A stretch of 64,000 bases of DNA from Cupriavidus yeoncheonensis (GTDB lineage Bacteria; Pseudomonadota; Gammaproteobacteria; Burkholderiales; Burkholderiaceae). Positions 44,321 through 54,733 of this stretch are shown here, piece by piece. Where the stretch lies: contig NZ_CAJPUY010000015.1 of the NCBI RefSeq assembly GCF_905397275.1, positions 62,001 through 126,000 of the forward strand, written 5' to 3'. Both the position numbers and the translations under genes were made by a program. The notes under the pieces are model-generated. The model searched no databases. It saw nothing but the letters and a program-made list of their open reading frames with translations, and was not told the DNA's origin. Each line of letters starts with the position of its first letter. Positions within the stretch are counted from its first letter, which is position 1.

Positions 44321-44349
44321 AAAAAAAGCCGGGAAGAACCCGGCTTTTT
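44321..44349 (-). terminator. Terminator after fumarase
   Basis: AAAAAGCCGGG, five-base loop, CCCGGCTTTTT; on the minus strand it ends in a T run, 18 bases past the fumarase stop. Confidence 0.9.
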
Positions 44350-44366
44350 CATGCAAGCGCGCAATC

Positions 44367-45890
44367 TTACAGCGCCGCGACCGGAATCTTGCCGATCTTG
44401 GCCTGCCATTCGGCGGGGCCGGTCTTGTGCACCGAGGTGCCTTCGCTGTCCACGGCGACGGTCACGGGCATGTCCTTGACGTCGAACTCGTAGATGGCTT
44501 CCATGCCGAGGTCTTCGAAGCCGACCACCTTGGCTTCCCGGATCGCCTTGGCCACCAGGTAGGCGGCGCCGCCCACGGCCATCAGGTAGGCCGACTTGTG
44601 CTTCTTGATGGCCTCGATGGCTACCGGGCCGCGCTCGGCCTTGCCGATCATCGAGATCAGGCCGGTCTCGGCCAGCATCATCTCGGTGAACTTGTCCATA
44701 CGCGTGGCGGTGGTGGGGCCGGCCGGGCCGACGGCTTCGTCGCGCACCGGGTCAACCGGGCCGACGTAGTAGATCACCCGGTTCTTGAAGTCCACCGGCA
44801 GCTTCTCGCCCTTGGCCAGCATGTCGGCGATGCGCTTGTGCGCGGCGTCGCGGCCGGTCAGCATCTTGCCGTTGAGCAGCAGGGTCTGGCCCGGCTTCCA
44901 CGAGGCGACTTCTTCCGGCGTCAGCGTGTTCAGGTCGACGCGCTTGGACGTTTCGGTGTTCGGTGCCCACTCGACCTGCGGCCACTGCGACAGGTCCGGC
45001 GCTTCCAGCTTGGCCGGGCCGCTGCCGTCCAGCGTGAAGTGCGCGTGGCGGGTGGCGGCGCAGTTCGGAATCATTGCGACCGGCTTGGACGCGGCATGCG
45101 TCGGGCTGGCCATGATCTTGACGTCCAGCACGGTGGCCAGGCCACCGAGGCCCTGCGCGCCGATGCCCAGCGCATTGACCTTCTCGTACAGCTCGACGCG
45201 CAGTTCCTCGACCCAGTCCTTCGGACCGCGGGCGATGATGTCCTGGATGTCGATTGACTCCATCAGCGATTCCTTGGCCATCACCATGGCCTTCTCGGCG
45301 GTGCCGCCGATGCCGATGCCCAGCATGCCCGGCGGGCACCAGCCGGCGCCCATGGTCGGCACGGTCTTCAGCACCCAGTCGACGATCGAGTCGGACGGGT
45401 TCAGCATCACGAACTTGGACTTGTTCTCCGAACCGCCGCCCTTGGCCGCGACCTGGATGTCCACGGTGTTGCCCGGCACGATCTCGTAGTGGATCACGGC
45501 CGGGGTGTTGTCCTTGGTGTTCTTGCGGGCGCCTTCGGGCGGGCTGACGATCGAGGCGCGCAGCACGTTGTCCGGATGGGTGTAGCCGCGGCGAACGCCC
45601 TCGTTGATCATGTCCGTCAGGCTCATGGTGGCGCCATCCCAGCGAACGTCCATACCGACCTTGACGAAGATCGTGACGATGCCGGTGTCCTGGCAGATCG
45701 GGCGCTTGCCTTCGGCGCACATGCGACTGTTGGTCAGAATCTGCGCGATCGCATCCTTGGCCGCCGGACTCTGCTCCAGCTCATAGGCACGGCCCAGGCT
45801 GGTGATGTAGTCCATCGGATGGTAGTAGCTGATGTACTGCAGGGAGTCGGCGACGCTCTGGATGAGGTCTTCTTGCTTGATGGCAGTCAT
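44367..45890 (-). CDS. Class I fumarate hydratase
   Basis: Iron-sulfur fumarase of the citric-acid cycle, converting fumarate to malate. Cluster-ligand cysteines are in GKRPICQDTGI, GAGWCPPGML and IPNCAATRHAHF. At 507 residues it is of FumA/FumB length; the N-terminal lyase domain and C-terminal beta domain (PVDPVRDEAVGPAGPTTATR) are fused, as in class I enzymes. I chose the ATG at 45890 (MTAIKQEDLIQSVADSLQYI); the longer open frame is GC-driven. As a 4Fe-4S enzyme it is iron dependent. Confidence 0.95.
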   Translation of the reverse strand: MTAIKQEDLIQSVADSLQYISYYHPMDYITSLGRAYELEQSPAAKDAIAQILTNSRMCAEGKRPICQDTGIVTIFVKVGMDVRWDGATMSLTDMINEGVRRGYTHPDNVLRASIVSPPEGARKNTKDNTPAVIHYEIVPGNTVDIQVAAKGGGSENKSKFVMLNPSDSIVDWVLKTVPTMGAGWCPPGMLGIGIGGTAEKAMVMAKESLMESIDIQDIIARGPKDWVEELRVELYEKVNALGIGAQGLGGLATVLDVKIMASPTHAASKPVAMIPNCAATRHAHFTLDGSGPAKLEAPDLSQWPQVEWAPNTETSKRVDLNTLTPEEVASWKPGQTLLLNGKMLTGRDAAHKRIADMLAKGEKLPVDFKNRVIYYVGPVDPVRDEAVGPAGPTTATRMDKFTEMMLAETGLISMIGKAERGPVAIEAIKKHKSAYLMAVGGAAYLVAKAIREAKVVGFEDLGMEAIYEFDVKDMPVTVAVDSEGTSVHKTGPAEWQAKIGKIPVAAL

Positions 45891-46027
45891 TTTGTGGGGG
45901 GTGGCAGCGGTGAAACACAGCCTGAAATCATACACCGAGCCGGGGCGCTCTGCCCGGCTGCATACAGGCGTCGACACTGTGGTGCGTGCTTTTTTCGCCA
46001 TATGCAGACGTGCGCCGAGCCCCAAAT

Positions 46028-46049
46028 GAAAACCGCGGCGCAAGGCCGC
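46028..46049 (-). terminator. Probable terminator after yqhA
   Basis: On the minus strand GCGGC, five-base loop, GCCGC, then GGTTTTC; weak T tract. Confidence 0.45.
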
Positions 46050-46081
46050 AGTCGGGGGTGAGGCCAACGGCGCTCGCGGCT

Positions 46082-46621
46082 TCAGTGCAATTGAGGTTTC
46101 GCGTGAGCGCCGGCGGGGTGGGAAACCATCCGGTCCACCCAGGCCATCGCCACTGCGGACAGCAGGAATGCCAGGTGAATGGCTACCTGCCACATGATGG
46201 TGTGGGTCGAACGCTGTTCGGCGTCGATGAACGTCTTGAGCAGATGGATCGACGAGATGCCGATCAGCGCCATCGACAGCTTGACCTTGAGAACGCCGGC
46301 ATTGACGTGGTCGAGCCATTCGGGCTCATCGGGGTGGTTGTCGATACCCAGGCGCGAGACGAAGGTCTCGTAGCCGCCCACGATCACCATGATCAGCAGG
46401 TTGGAAATCATCACCACGTCGATCAGGCCCAGCACCACCAGCATGATCTTGTTCTCGTCGTACTCGGTCACGTGCGACAGCAGGTGCCACACCTCGACCA
46501 TGAAGTGATAGACGTAGACGCCTTGCGCGACGATCAGACCGAGGTACAGCGGCAACTGGAGCCAGCGCGAGGCAAAGATAAGGCGGGGGATAGGGCGCAT
46601 CGAGGATTGGGCCATGGGCAA
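46082..46621 (-). CDS. YqhA / UPF0114 family membrane protein
   Basis: A 179-residue protein with about four membrane segments: LPLYLGLIVAQGVYVYHFMV, IMLVVLGLIDVVMISNLLIM, VKLSMALIGISSIHLLKTFI and HLAFLLSAVAMAWVD. SRWLQLPLYLGL and LGIDNHPDEPEWLDHVNAG are family stretches. Function is not established. It is 191 bases upstream of fumarase on the same strand. Two ATGs, at 46621 and 46615, are possible starts. Confidence 0.88.
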   Translation of the reverse strand: MPMAQSSMRPIPRLIFASRWLQLPLYLGLIVAQGVYVYHFMVEVWHLLSHVTEYDENKIMLVVLGLIDVVMISNLLIMVIVGGYETFVSRLGIDNHPDEPEWLDHVNAGVLKVKLSMALIGISSIHLLKTFIDAEQRSTHTIMWQVAIHLAFLLSAVAMAWVDRMVSHPAGAHAKPQLH

Positions 46622-46719
46622 TCAGGTGGCTAGGTCTTTGTTACAAGACAATCGAAATGGGGTTGGATTGTATCCTGCCCATGTTGCACGTCGCGATGAC
46701 TGTCACCACCTGAAACGTT

Positions 46720-47631
46720 TCACCCCGCATCCCGCAAAGCCCGGCGGGCCACCGGCCCCGGCCAGCTCGCCAGCACGATACCGCCCAGCACGCAGCCCAG
46801 CGCCACGGCGTGCGGCCAGCCGGGCGTCTCGCCGAGAAAGACGATGCCGTAGGCCGCTGCCGCCACCGGCAGTACCGAGGTGAACACGCCCGCGAGCTGG
46901 CCCGGTACATGCCGGATGCCCTTCATCCACAGCCAGAAGGAGAACACGCTCGCCGACAGCGCATACCACAGCAGCATGAGCCAGGTTTGCGCGGGCACGG
47001 TGGAGGGGTCGAAATCGAGCAGGGGGATGAAGCCCAGCGGCAGCATCAGCAGGCCGCCAATCAGGTGGGTGTAGGCGCAGATCTCGATCGCCGCCAGCGT
47101 CTGCGTCAGTCGACGCGAGAGGATGACGTAGATCGATTCGCAGACCACGGCACCCAGGATCATCAGGTTGCCGAGCAGGGCCTGGCTGCCGCCGCTCCCT
47201 GCGCCATGCGAGCCGCCGCGCGCCACGTTGAGTACCGCCACGCCGGCCACGGCCAGCAGCACCGAAGCGACGGTCCGGCGCGACAGCCGTTCGCGCAGCC
47301 ATAGCCAGGACAGGATGGCAACCGTCGCGGGGATGGTGCTCGTAATCACGCCCGCGGCCATTGCGCTGGTCAGGCGCACGCCATTGAGCATCAGCAGCGT
47401 GAACAGGAAGGTGCCGAAGAACGCCTGCAGAAACAGGTTGCGCCACTCCGCGCGCGACACCTGGCGCATGCGCGAGGGCCGGTACCACGGCGACAGGCAG
47501 ACGATGGCGATGACAAAGCGCAACAGCGCGAACAGCAGCACCGGCACATGGGCGATGATCGATTTGCCCAGGCCGACATTGCTGCCAACGAGTGCCATCG
47601 AGGCGATCAGGAAGAACGGGTAGACGGACAC
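46720..47631 (-). CDS. EamA/DMT superfamily metabolite transporter
   Basis: A 303-residue inner-membrane protein with ten hydrophobic segments in two EamA repeats (about 5-140 and 155-295). GVRLTSAMAAGVITSTIPATVAI and GVFTSVLPVAAAAYGIVFLGE are the typical repeat ends. Substrate cannot be inferred; amino acid or drug efflux are common in the superfamily. Confidence 0.88.
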   Translation of the reverse strand: MSVYPFFLIASMALVGSNVGLGKSIIAHVPVLLFALLRFVIAIVCLSPWYRPSRMRQVSRAEWRNLFLQAFFGTFLFTLLMLNGVRLTSAMAAGVITSTIPATVAILSWLWLRERLSRRTVASVLLAVAGVAVLNVARGGSHGAGSGGSQALLGNLMILGAVVCESIYVILSRRLTQTLAAIEICAYTHLIGGLLMLPLGFIPLLDFDPSTVPAQTWLMLLWYALSASVFSFWLWMKGIRHVPGQLAGVFTSVLPVAAAAYGIVFLGETPGWPHAVALGCVLGGIVLASWPGPVARRALRDAG

Positions 47632-47949
47632 GGATACTGTCTTGGGGAATGAGCACGAAGCCCCTTGTGCGGGAAGGGTGCGCGAGTTCCGCAGACGCCG
47701 GGATCGGGCCGGGATCGGGCGCGCTGTGGACGCTCAGGCGCCCGAATATCGGGCCCGGGGCATTATAGCTGTGCTAGCCTAATGAAGAAGGCTGCACATT
47801 CCTTGCCATGGCGATTGGCGCGCAGGCTTGCTGCTTCGCAGCAAGATCCTCCGGCCTAGCCGCAGCGCGGGGGGAGCGTCAGGTTTAAGTAAGCCGCCGG
47901 GCGTAATTTGGCAGCCAAGCCGTTCAGTCAAAAATCAGGAGACCCGCCT
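47632..47949. other. 318-bp divergent control region, EamA transporter versus acs
   Basis: No gene seen. It holds a short direct repeat (GGGATCGGGC, twice, about 47700-47720), GC-rich palindromic sequence near 47740-47760, and a TGTGCTAGCCT element (47770-47780) resembling extended -10 sequences elsewhere in the window. Presumably the acs promoter lies here. Confidence 0.4.
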
Positions 47950-49932
<1,983 letters not shown>

Positions 49933-50035
49933 ACGGATCATCCGGTAACGGCCAGCCCGACAGGACCCGCCGCCGCGCCCAGCGCGCCGGCGGGTTCTTC
50001 ACTGTAATTCCCCCTCGACCGCCCGACCGCCGCCT

Positions 50036-52087
50036 ATGCCCGACGCCCAGTCGCGTTTCCGCCGCCGGCTGATGCTGTACTACGGCCTGTTCACGCTGGG
50101 TCTGTTCGGCTTCGTCGGCATGATGGGGTTGCTCGAGAAATCCAATGCCGATGCGCTCTGGCTCGGCTACGTCTTTCTCTTTATCACGATCGCGATCTAC
50201 GCCTGCATCGGCCTGATCTGCCGGACTTCCGACCTCAACGAATACTACGTGGCCGCGCGGCGCGTGCCCGCCATGTTCAACGGCATGGCGATCGCGGCCG
50301 ACTGGATGAGCGCGGCGTCGTTCATCGGCCTGGCGGGCATCCTGTTCGCGTCCGGCTATGAAGGGTTGGCCTATGTGATGGGATGGACGGGCGGCTATTG
50401 CCTGGTCGCATTCCTGCTCGCGCCTTACCTGCGCAAGTACGGCGGCTACACCATTCCCGATTTCCTGGCGGCGCGCTACGGCAATGGCAAGCCGGGCGGC
50501 AACCTGCCCGTGCGCGCCATCGCCGTACTGGCGGCATCGCTGTGCTCGTTTGTCTATCTTGTCGCGCAGATTCAGGGCGTGGGCCTCGTGGTCACGCGCT
50601 TCATCGGCGTGGATTTTGCGGTCGGCATCTTCTTCGGGCTGGCCGGCATCCTGGTCTGCTCGTTCCTGGGCGGCATGCGCGCCGTGACGTGGACTCAGGT
50701 GGCCCAGTACATCATGATGATCGTCGCCTTCCTGGTCACGGTCTCGATGATCGCCTGGAAGCATCATCAGGAAGTGGTGCCGCAGCTCAGCTATGGCCCG
50801 ATGCTGTCACAGCTCGACCAGCGCGAACGGCAGCTGGAACGCGAGCCGGCCGAGCAGGCGGTACGAGAGTACTACCGGCAGCAGGCCATCCAGATGCAGG
50901 ACCGTATCGCGCGGCTGCCCGAATCGTTCGCCGAAGAGCGTGATGCGCTCGACGCGCGGCTCATGGACCTGCGCGGGCGCAATGCGCCGCTGCGGGAAAT
51001 CAAGGCACAGGAACGCGAACGCATCGAATTCCCGGCCGATGCGGCCGCCGCGAAGCAGCAATGGAACCAGATGCGTGAAGACGCGCTCGCGCGAAGCAAG
51101 CCTTCCACGCCATCGACCGAGCCCTATCCCTCGGCGTCGGAGCAGGAGCGCGGGAACAAGCGGCTGAATTTCGTGCTGCTGGTGTTCTGCCTGATGGTGG
51201 GGACTGCCAGCCTGCCGCATATCCTCACGCGCCTGTACACCACGCCGTCGGTGAAGGAGACGCGCAACTCCGTGGCGTGGGCCATATTTTGCATCGCCCT
51301 GCTGTACGTGTCGGCCCCCGCGCTGGCGGCGCTGGTCAAATTTGAGTTCTTCCAGCACGTGGTCGGCACGCCTTATGCCGAACTGCCGCAGTGGGTCGTG
51401 CAGTGGCGCAAAGTGGATCCGCCCGTGTTCGCGCTGCGCGACGTCAACGGCGACGGCATCGTGCAATGGGCGGAAATCCTGCTCCAGCCTGACATGATCG
51501 TACTGGCGGCGCCCGAGATCGCCGGGCTGCCCTACGTGATATCGGGGCTGATCGCCGCCGGCGCGCTGGCGGCAGCGCTGTCCACCGCGGACGGCTTGTT
51601 GCTGACGATCGCCAACGCGCTGTCGCATGATGTCTTCTATCACATGGTCGACCGCCAGGCGAGCCACCAGCGGCGCGTGACCACGGCCAAGATCGTGCTG
51701 CTCGGCGTGGCGCTGTTCGCGTCCTACGTCACCTCCCTGCGTCCTGGCAACATCCTGTTCCTCGTCGGCGCCGCCTTTTCGCTGGCGGCCTCCAGCTTTT
51801 TCCCGGTGCTGGTGCTGGGCATCTTCTGGCGCCGCACCACCGCCGCCGGTGCGGTAGCGGGCATGGCCGCCGGCCTTGGCATCTCGGTCTACTACATATT
51901 CGTCAACTATCCATTCTTCACCCGCATGACCGGGATCTTTGGCGACCGGTGGTTTGGCGTGGACCCGATCGCGTCAGGCGCCTTCGGGGTTCCGGCAGGC
52001 TTCACCGTGGCCATCCTGGTCAGCCTTGTCACGCCACGGAACGCGCCCGTGATCGATCGCCTGGTAAGTTACTTGCGGAAGGGGTAG
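50036..52087 (+). CDS. Sodium:solute symporter (acetate-permease-like) with EF-hand loop
   Basis: A 683-residue SSF-family transporter of the VC_2705 subgroup, with about 13 membrane segments. Core stretches are AADWMSAASFIGLAGILFAS and AALSTADGLLLTIANALSHD. Two insertions stand out: a charged, coiled-coil-prone region of about 110 residues (about 245-355, rich in Glu, Arg, Gln) between membrane segments, and a canonical 12-residue EF-hand loop DVNGDGIVQWAE at 469-480 with D469, N471, D473 and E480. Placement 103 bases after acs suggests acetate or a short carboxylate as substrate. No DUF485 or DUF4212 partner is adjacent. Confidence 0.9.
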   Translation: MPDAQSRFRRRLMLYYGLFTLGLFGFVGMMGLLEKSNADALWLGYVFLFITIAIYACIGLICRTSDLNEYYVAARRVPAMFNGMAIAADWMSAASFIGLAGILFASGYEGLAYVMGWTGGYCLVAFLLAPYLRKYGGYTIPDFLAARYGNGKPGGNLPVRAIAVLAASLCSFVYLVAQIQGVGLVVTRFIGVDFAVGIFFGLAGILVCSFLGGMRAVTWTQVAQYIMMIVAFLVTVSMIAWKHHQEVVPQLSYGPMLSQLDQRERQLEREPAEQAVREYYRQQAIQMQDRIARLPESFAEERDALDARLMDLRGRNAPLREIKAQERERIEFPADAAAAKQQWNQMREDALARSKPSTPSTEPYPSASEQERGNKRLNFVLLVFCLMVGTASLPHILTRLYTTPSVKETRNSVAWAIFCIALLYVSAPALAALVKFEFFQHVVGTPYAELPQWVVQWRKVDPPVFALRDVNGDGIVQWAEILLQPDMIVLAAPEIAGLPYVISGLIAAGALAAALSTADGLLLTIANALSHDVFYHMVDRQASHQRRVTTAKIVLLGVALFASYVTSLRPGNILFLVGAAFSLAASSFFPVLVLGIFWRRTTAAGAVAGMAAGLGISVYYIFVNYPFFTRMTGIFGDRWFGVDPIASGAFGVPAGFTVAILVSLVTPRNAPVIDRLVSYLRKG

Positions 52088-52146
52088 GCGCCACATCACG
52101 AAACGCTGGACTCGTCGGCGGCCTCTGCTATAATCGCGGACTTCCC

Positions 52147-52237
52147 GGAGAGATGGATGAGCGGTTTAAGTCGCACGCCTGGAAAGCGTGTATAGGTTAA
52201 TAGCCTATCGGGGGTTCGAATCCCCCTCTCTCCGCCA
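52147..52237 (+). tRNA. tRNA-Ser (GGA)
   Basis: Ninety-one bases including the encoded CCA; acceptor arms GGAGAGA and TCTCTCC, a long variable arm, and anticodon loop CTGGAAA giving GGA. Confidence 0.96.
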
Positions 52238-52289
52238 GATATTCTGCAAGGCTTTGCCGGTCAGCAGTCGCTAACGGCAGGGTCATGAA

Positions 52290-52324
52290 CAAGGGCTTGG
52301 GTCATTGACCCCGGCCCTTTTTGT
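52290..52324 (+). terminator. Terminator after tRNA-Ser
   Basis: AAGGGC pairs with GCCCTT outside GGGTC-ATT-GACCC, followed by TTTTTGTTT. Confidence 0.85.
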
Positions 52325-52365
52325 TTGCCTGCAGCAGTTTGCCTGGAGCGGGCGATGGCGATCGG

Positions 52366-52710
52366 CTACCGGTCCTCTTCCAGTAGCGTCGCCAAAAATT
52401 CCGCCATGGCCGCCTCAAGGGCCGGCTGCGTAGCCTGCCGGAAACGCCATTCGGCATGCAATAGCCGAACTGCAAATGGCGTCAGCATCGAGCCATTGCC
52501 ACGCGCGCCGACGATGAGCGGCTGAGCCAGCGCCTTCTCCCAACTCCTGATCAACGTCCAGCCATGCCGTTGGGATAGTCCGTTGGCTGTGGCGGCCTTG
52601 CCCATGGACCTGGTGTCTCGAATGGATTCGAGCAGGCGCAGGACCTTTGCGCCGGTGCGTGGGTTGTCGGCTGCGGCCAGAACCGGAAACAGCTCGAAGT
52701 CAAATGTCAT
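52366..52710 (-). CDS. Stand-alone ModE-like winged helix-turn-helix protein
   Basis: A 114-residue DNA-binding protein resembling only the N-terminal domain of ModE: LRLLESIRDTRSMGKAATAN then LSQRHGWTLIRSWEKAL (recognition helix) and GNGSMLTPFAVRLLHAEWRF (wing and dimer helix). The molybdate-binding TOBE/Mop domains are absent, so it cannot sense molybdate in the ModE way. A Fur-like site lies about 70 bases upstream. A LysR N-terminal fragment is the alternative reading. No molybdate transporter is nearby. Confidence 0.75.
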   Translation of the reverse strand: MTFDFELFPVLAAADNPRTGAKVLRLLESIRDTRSMGKAATANGLSQRHGWTLIRSWEKALAQPLIVGARGNGSMLTPFAVRLLHAEWRFRQATQPALEAAMAEFLATLLEEDR

Positions 52711-52779
52711 CGGGCATGCCAGCAGATGTGTTCCTGTGCTGGCGCGGTTCCCTTATGGGAGTCGCAGCTGCACGTTATT

Positions 52780-52800
52780 AAATGAGAATCATAACTGATT
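52780..52800. promoter_or_regulatory. Fur-like site upstream of the ModE-like gene
   Basis: AAATGAGAATCATAACTGATT; about 12 of 19 matches to the Fur consensus, close to the two boxes at hemP and tonB, and the same AAATGAGAA start as the hemP box. The right half is poor. Confidence 0.45.
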
Positions 52801-52928
52801 GCATTCGTAGTTTTTGGTTATCGCCTCGAACGGGTGCCGGATTGCTGCGTTCACCTTATGCGCTAATTGCATAGGCTGCGCTCGTTCCCTGTGAAAAAAT
52901 CGGACATCTTCTCCACGGCACCCCCACC

Positions 52929-53777
52929 ATGTCCGACTCTACCGTCTATCTCAATGGCGAACTGACCCCCTTGTCCGAAGCCCGCATCCCAGTCCTGGAC
53001 CGCGGCTTTATCTTTGGCGACGGGATCTATGAAGTCATTCCGATCTACAACGGCAAGCCGTTCCGCGGCGCCCAGCACCTGGCGCGCCTCGCGCGTAGCC
53101 TGGCAGCCATCGGCATCCCCGACCCGCACAGCGAGTCCGAATGGCTGGCGCTGATTGCTCGCGTAATTGAGGCGAACGGCCTGTCCGACCAGATGGTGTA
53201 TATCCAGGTCACGCGTGGCGTGGCGCGGCGCACGCATGCGTTTCCGGAGGAAGTCACGCCGACGGTCCTAGTCATGACCAATCCGATGGCGCTGCCGTCG
53301 GCGTCGGCGGTGGCGAAGGGGGTGGCGTGCGTGACGATGGAGGACCGCCGCTGGCTCAATTGCCAGATCAAGTCGACGTCGTTGCTGGGCAATGTGCTGG
53401 CCGCACAATACGCGGCGGAACACGGCGTAACCGAGGCTATTCAGTTCCGCGATGGCTGGCTCACCGAGGCTTCGTCATCAAACGTCTGGGTGGTGTGCAA
53501 AGGCCGGGTGTCGGCGCCGCCCAAGGACAACCTCATCCTGGAAGGCATCCGCTATGGCCTGATGGAAGAGCTGTGCGCGGCGCTGGATATTTCGCTGGAG
53601 GCACGCCGCATCTCGCGGGACGAGGTCTTCGGCGCCGACGAGATCTTGCTGTCGTCGGCAAGCAAGGAGCTTCTGCCGGTCGTGTCGATTGACGGGCAGG
53701 TCATTGGCGCCGGCACGCCCGGACCGGTGTTCCGCAAGCTTTATGAAGCCTACCAGGCCGCAAAATCCGCACTTTGA
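52929..53777 (+). CDS. dat: D-amino acid aminotransferase (class IV PLP enzyme)
   Basis: Fold-type IV transaminase, probably interconverting D-alanine and D-glutamate with 2-oxo acids. LDRGFIFGDGIYEVIPIYNG is the N-terminal signature; the PLP lysine is in CQIKSTSLLGNVLA; GWLTEASSSNVWVV and ILEGIRYGLM complete the site. Length 282. Branched-chain aminotransferase or aminodeoxychorismate lyase are alternatives within the class, but the N-terminal pattern favours the D-amino acid type. Confidence 0.88.
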   Translation: MSDSTVYLNGELTPLSEARIPVLDRGFIFGDGIYEVIPIYNGKPFRGAQHLARLARSLAAIGIPDPHSESEWLALIARVIEANGLSDQMVYIQVTRGVARRTHAFPEEVTPTVLVMTNPMALPSASAVAKGVACVTMEDRRWLNCQIKSTSLLGNVLAAQYAAEHGVTEAIQFRDGWLTEASSSNVWVVCKGRVSAPPKDNLILEGIRYGLMEELCAALDISLEARRISRDEVFGADEILLSSASKELLPVVSIDGQVIGAGTPGPVFRKLYEAYQAAKSAL

Positions 53778-53803
53778 GCACGGGGGTGTGCCCGTGCTAG
53801 CAT
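53774..53803 (+). promoter_or_regulatory. Promoter overlapping the dat stop codon
   Basis: TTGAGC (53774-53779), 18-base spacer, TAGCAT (53798-53803) preceded by TGC, 30 bases before the 53833 gene. Confidence 0.5.
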
Positions 53804-53832
53804 GACTGCGGAACCGCTTCCGGGAGACAGCG

Positions 53833-54108
53833 ATGGCCAAGCGCGAGCGCGGCCGGCGCGCCTTGCAGGACGAGGTGAGCCGGCGGGTGCAGCAGATCGA
53901 CGAAATTGGAGAGGACGGTGCAAAGATCCGCACGCCAATGCCCGAACCTCACCCGCGTGATGCGCGCGGCCGGAACTGGGACATGAAGGGCTTCGGCAGG
54001 GCCACTGGCTATGAAGCCGGCATCCGCGCCGTGGTCGACAAGGTGCGCGACGAGTTCGATCTGTCGGACGCCGTGGAAAACCGCGCGCCCAATCCATTCG
54101 GCGACTGA
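53833..54108 (+). CDS. Hypothetical 91-residue charged protein
   Basis: Family not recognised. It is soluble and highly charged: basic N terminus (MAKRERGRRALQDEVSRRVQ), a central PMPEPHPRDARGRNWDMKGF stretch, and an acidic helical C terminus. A GGGAGA sequence precedes the ATG and a promoter-like element precedes that. No membrane or signal segment. Confidence 0.7.
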   Translation: MAKRERGRRALQDEVSRRVQQIDEIGEDGAKIRTPMPEPHPRDARGRNWDMKGFGRATGYEAGIRAVVDKVRDEFDLSDAVENRAPNPFGD

Positions 54109-54175
54109 GCAAATCAGTTCCGCAGATTCAGCCGGCCGCCCCACTCGGGCTGAGGTCCTGACAGACCCGGCCTGA

Positions 54176-54733
54176 CTATTCCACTGTCACCACGATGGAA
54201 GCGCGCCGGTTCTCCGCGCGACCGCCGGCGGTGCGGTTGTCTGCCACCGGCCGGCGCTTGCCCATTCCCCTTACCTCGATGTTCCTGCGTTCGAAACCGG
54301 CGGTTACCAGCACCCTGGCCACTGCTTCGGCGCGCCGCAGGGAAAGCTGCTGGTTGTAATCCGCCGTGCCGATGTCATCTGTGTGGCCATCCACGCGTAC
54401 GTGGTCGATGCCGATACCGGTCAGCGCGCGGGCCAGATGCAGAATGCCCGCGATGCGTTCCCGCGGGATCACGTCTTCATCAAAGCCGAAAAGGACTTTC
54501 TCGGACGGGCCGAGTTCCCAGCCCACATCCGTCAGCGTAAAGCCTTCGCGCTGGAGGACAGCGAGCTGTACCTGCGTCAGTCCCCGGGCCGGCGGGGTGG
54601 TCCTGCAGCCCGACAGGGCCGCCGCCATCGCCACCACGACCACCACCAGCGCGCGCGCCGCCTGTCTGCGGATATCCGGCAGGCCGGCATGCGGCAACTG
54701 GCTTTCCTCAGTGGGGCGATAGGCAGGTGTCAT
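54176..54733 (-). CDS. yfiB: OmpA-like lipoprotein YfiB
   Basis: Outer-membrane lipoprotein that sequesters the repressor YfiR under envelope stress. A long basic n-region precedes a signal helix and lipobox LSGC with lipidated C43. The OmpA-like domain binds peptidoglycan: HVRVDGHTDDIGTADYNQQL and VRGMGKRRPVADNRTAGGRAENRR. It overlaps yfiN by 4 bases and is last of three genes. The identity rests on the domain plus operon context. Confidence 0.9.
   Translation of the reverse strand: MTPAYRPTEESQLPHAGLPDIRRQAARALVVVVVAMAAALSGCRTTPPARGLTQVQLAVLQREGFTLTDVGWELGPSEKVLFGFDEDVIPRERIAGILHLARALTGIGIDHVRVDGHTDDIGTADYNQQLSLRRAEAVARVLVTAGFERRNIEVRGMGKRRPVADNRTAGGRAENRRASIVVTVE

Noticed and set aside
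44294..44356. N-terminal extension of murI to 44356
   Set aside because: It would translate through the fumarase terminator hairpin, and family members start at the position used here.
45891..46319. 143-codon N-terminal extension of the fumarase frame
   Set aside because: Standard class I fumarase is about 507 residues and starts at 45890; the extension runs back into the yqhA coding region on the same strand.
47815..47833. Sigma-54-like TTGGCGCG...TTGCT before acs
   Set aside because: Distance between the GG and GC elements is 13 rather than 12, which sigma-54 does not tolerate well.
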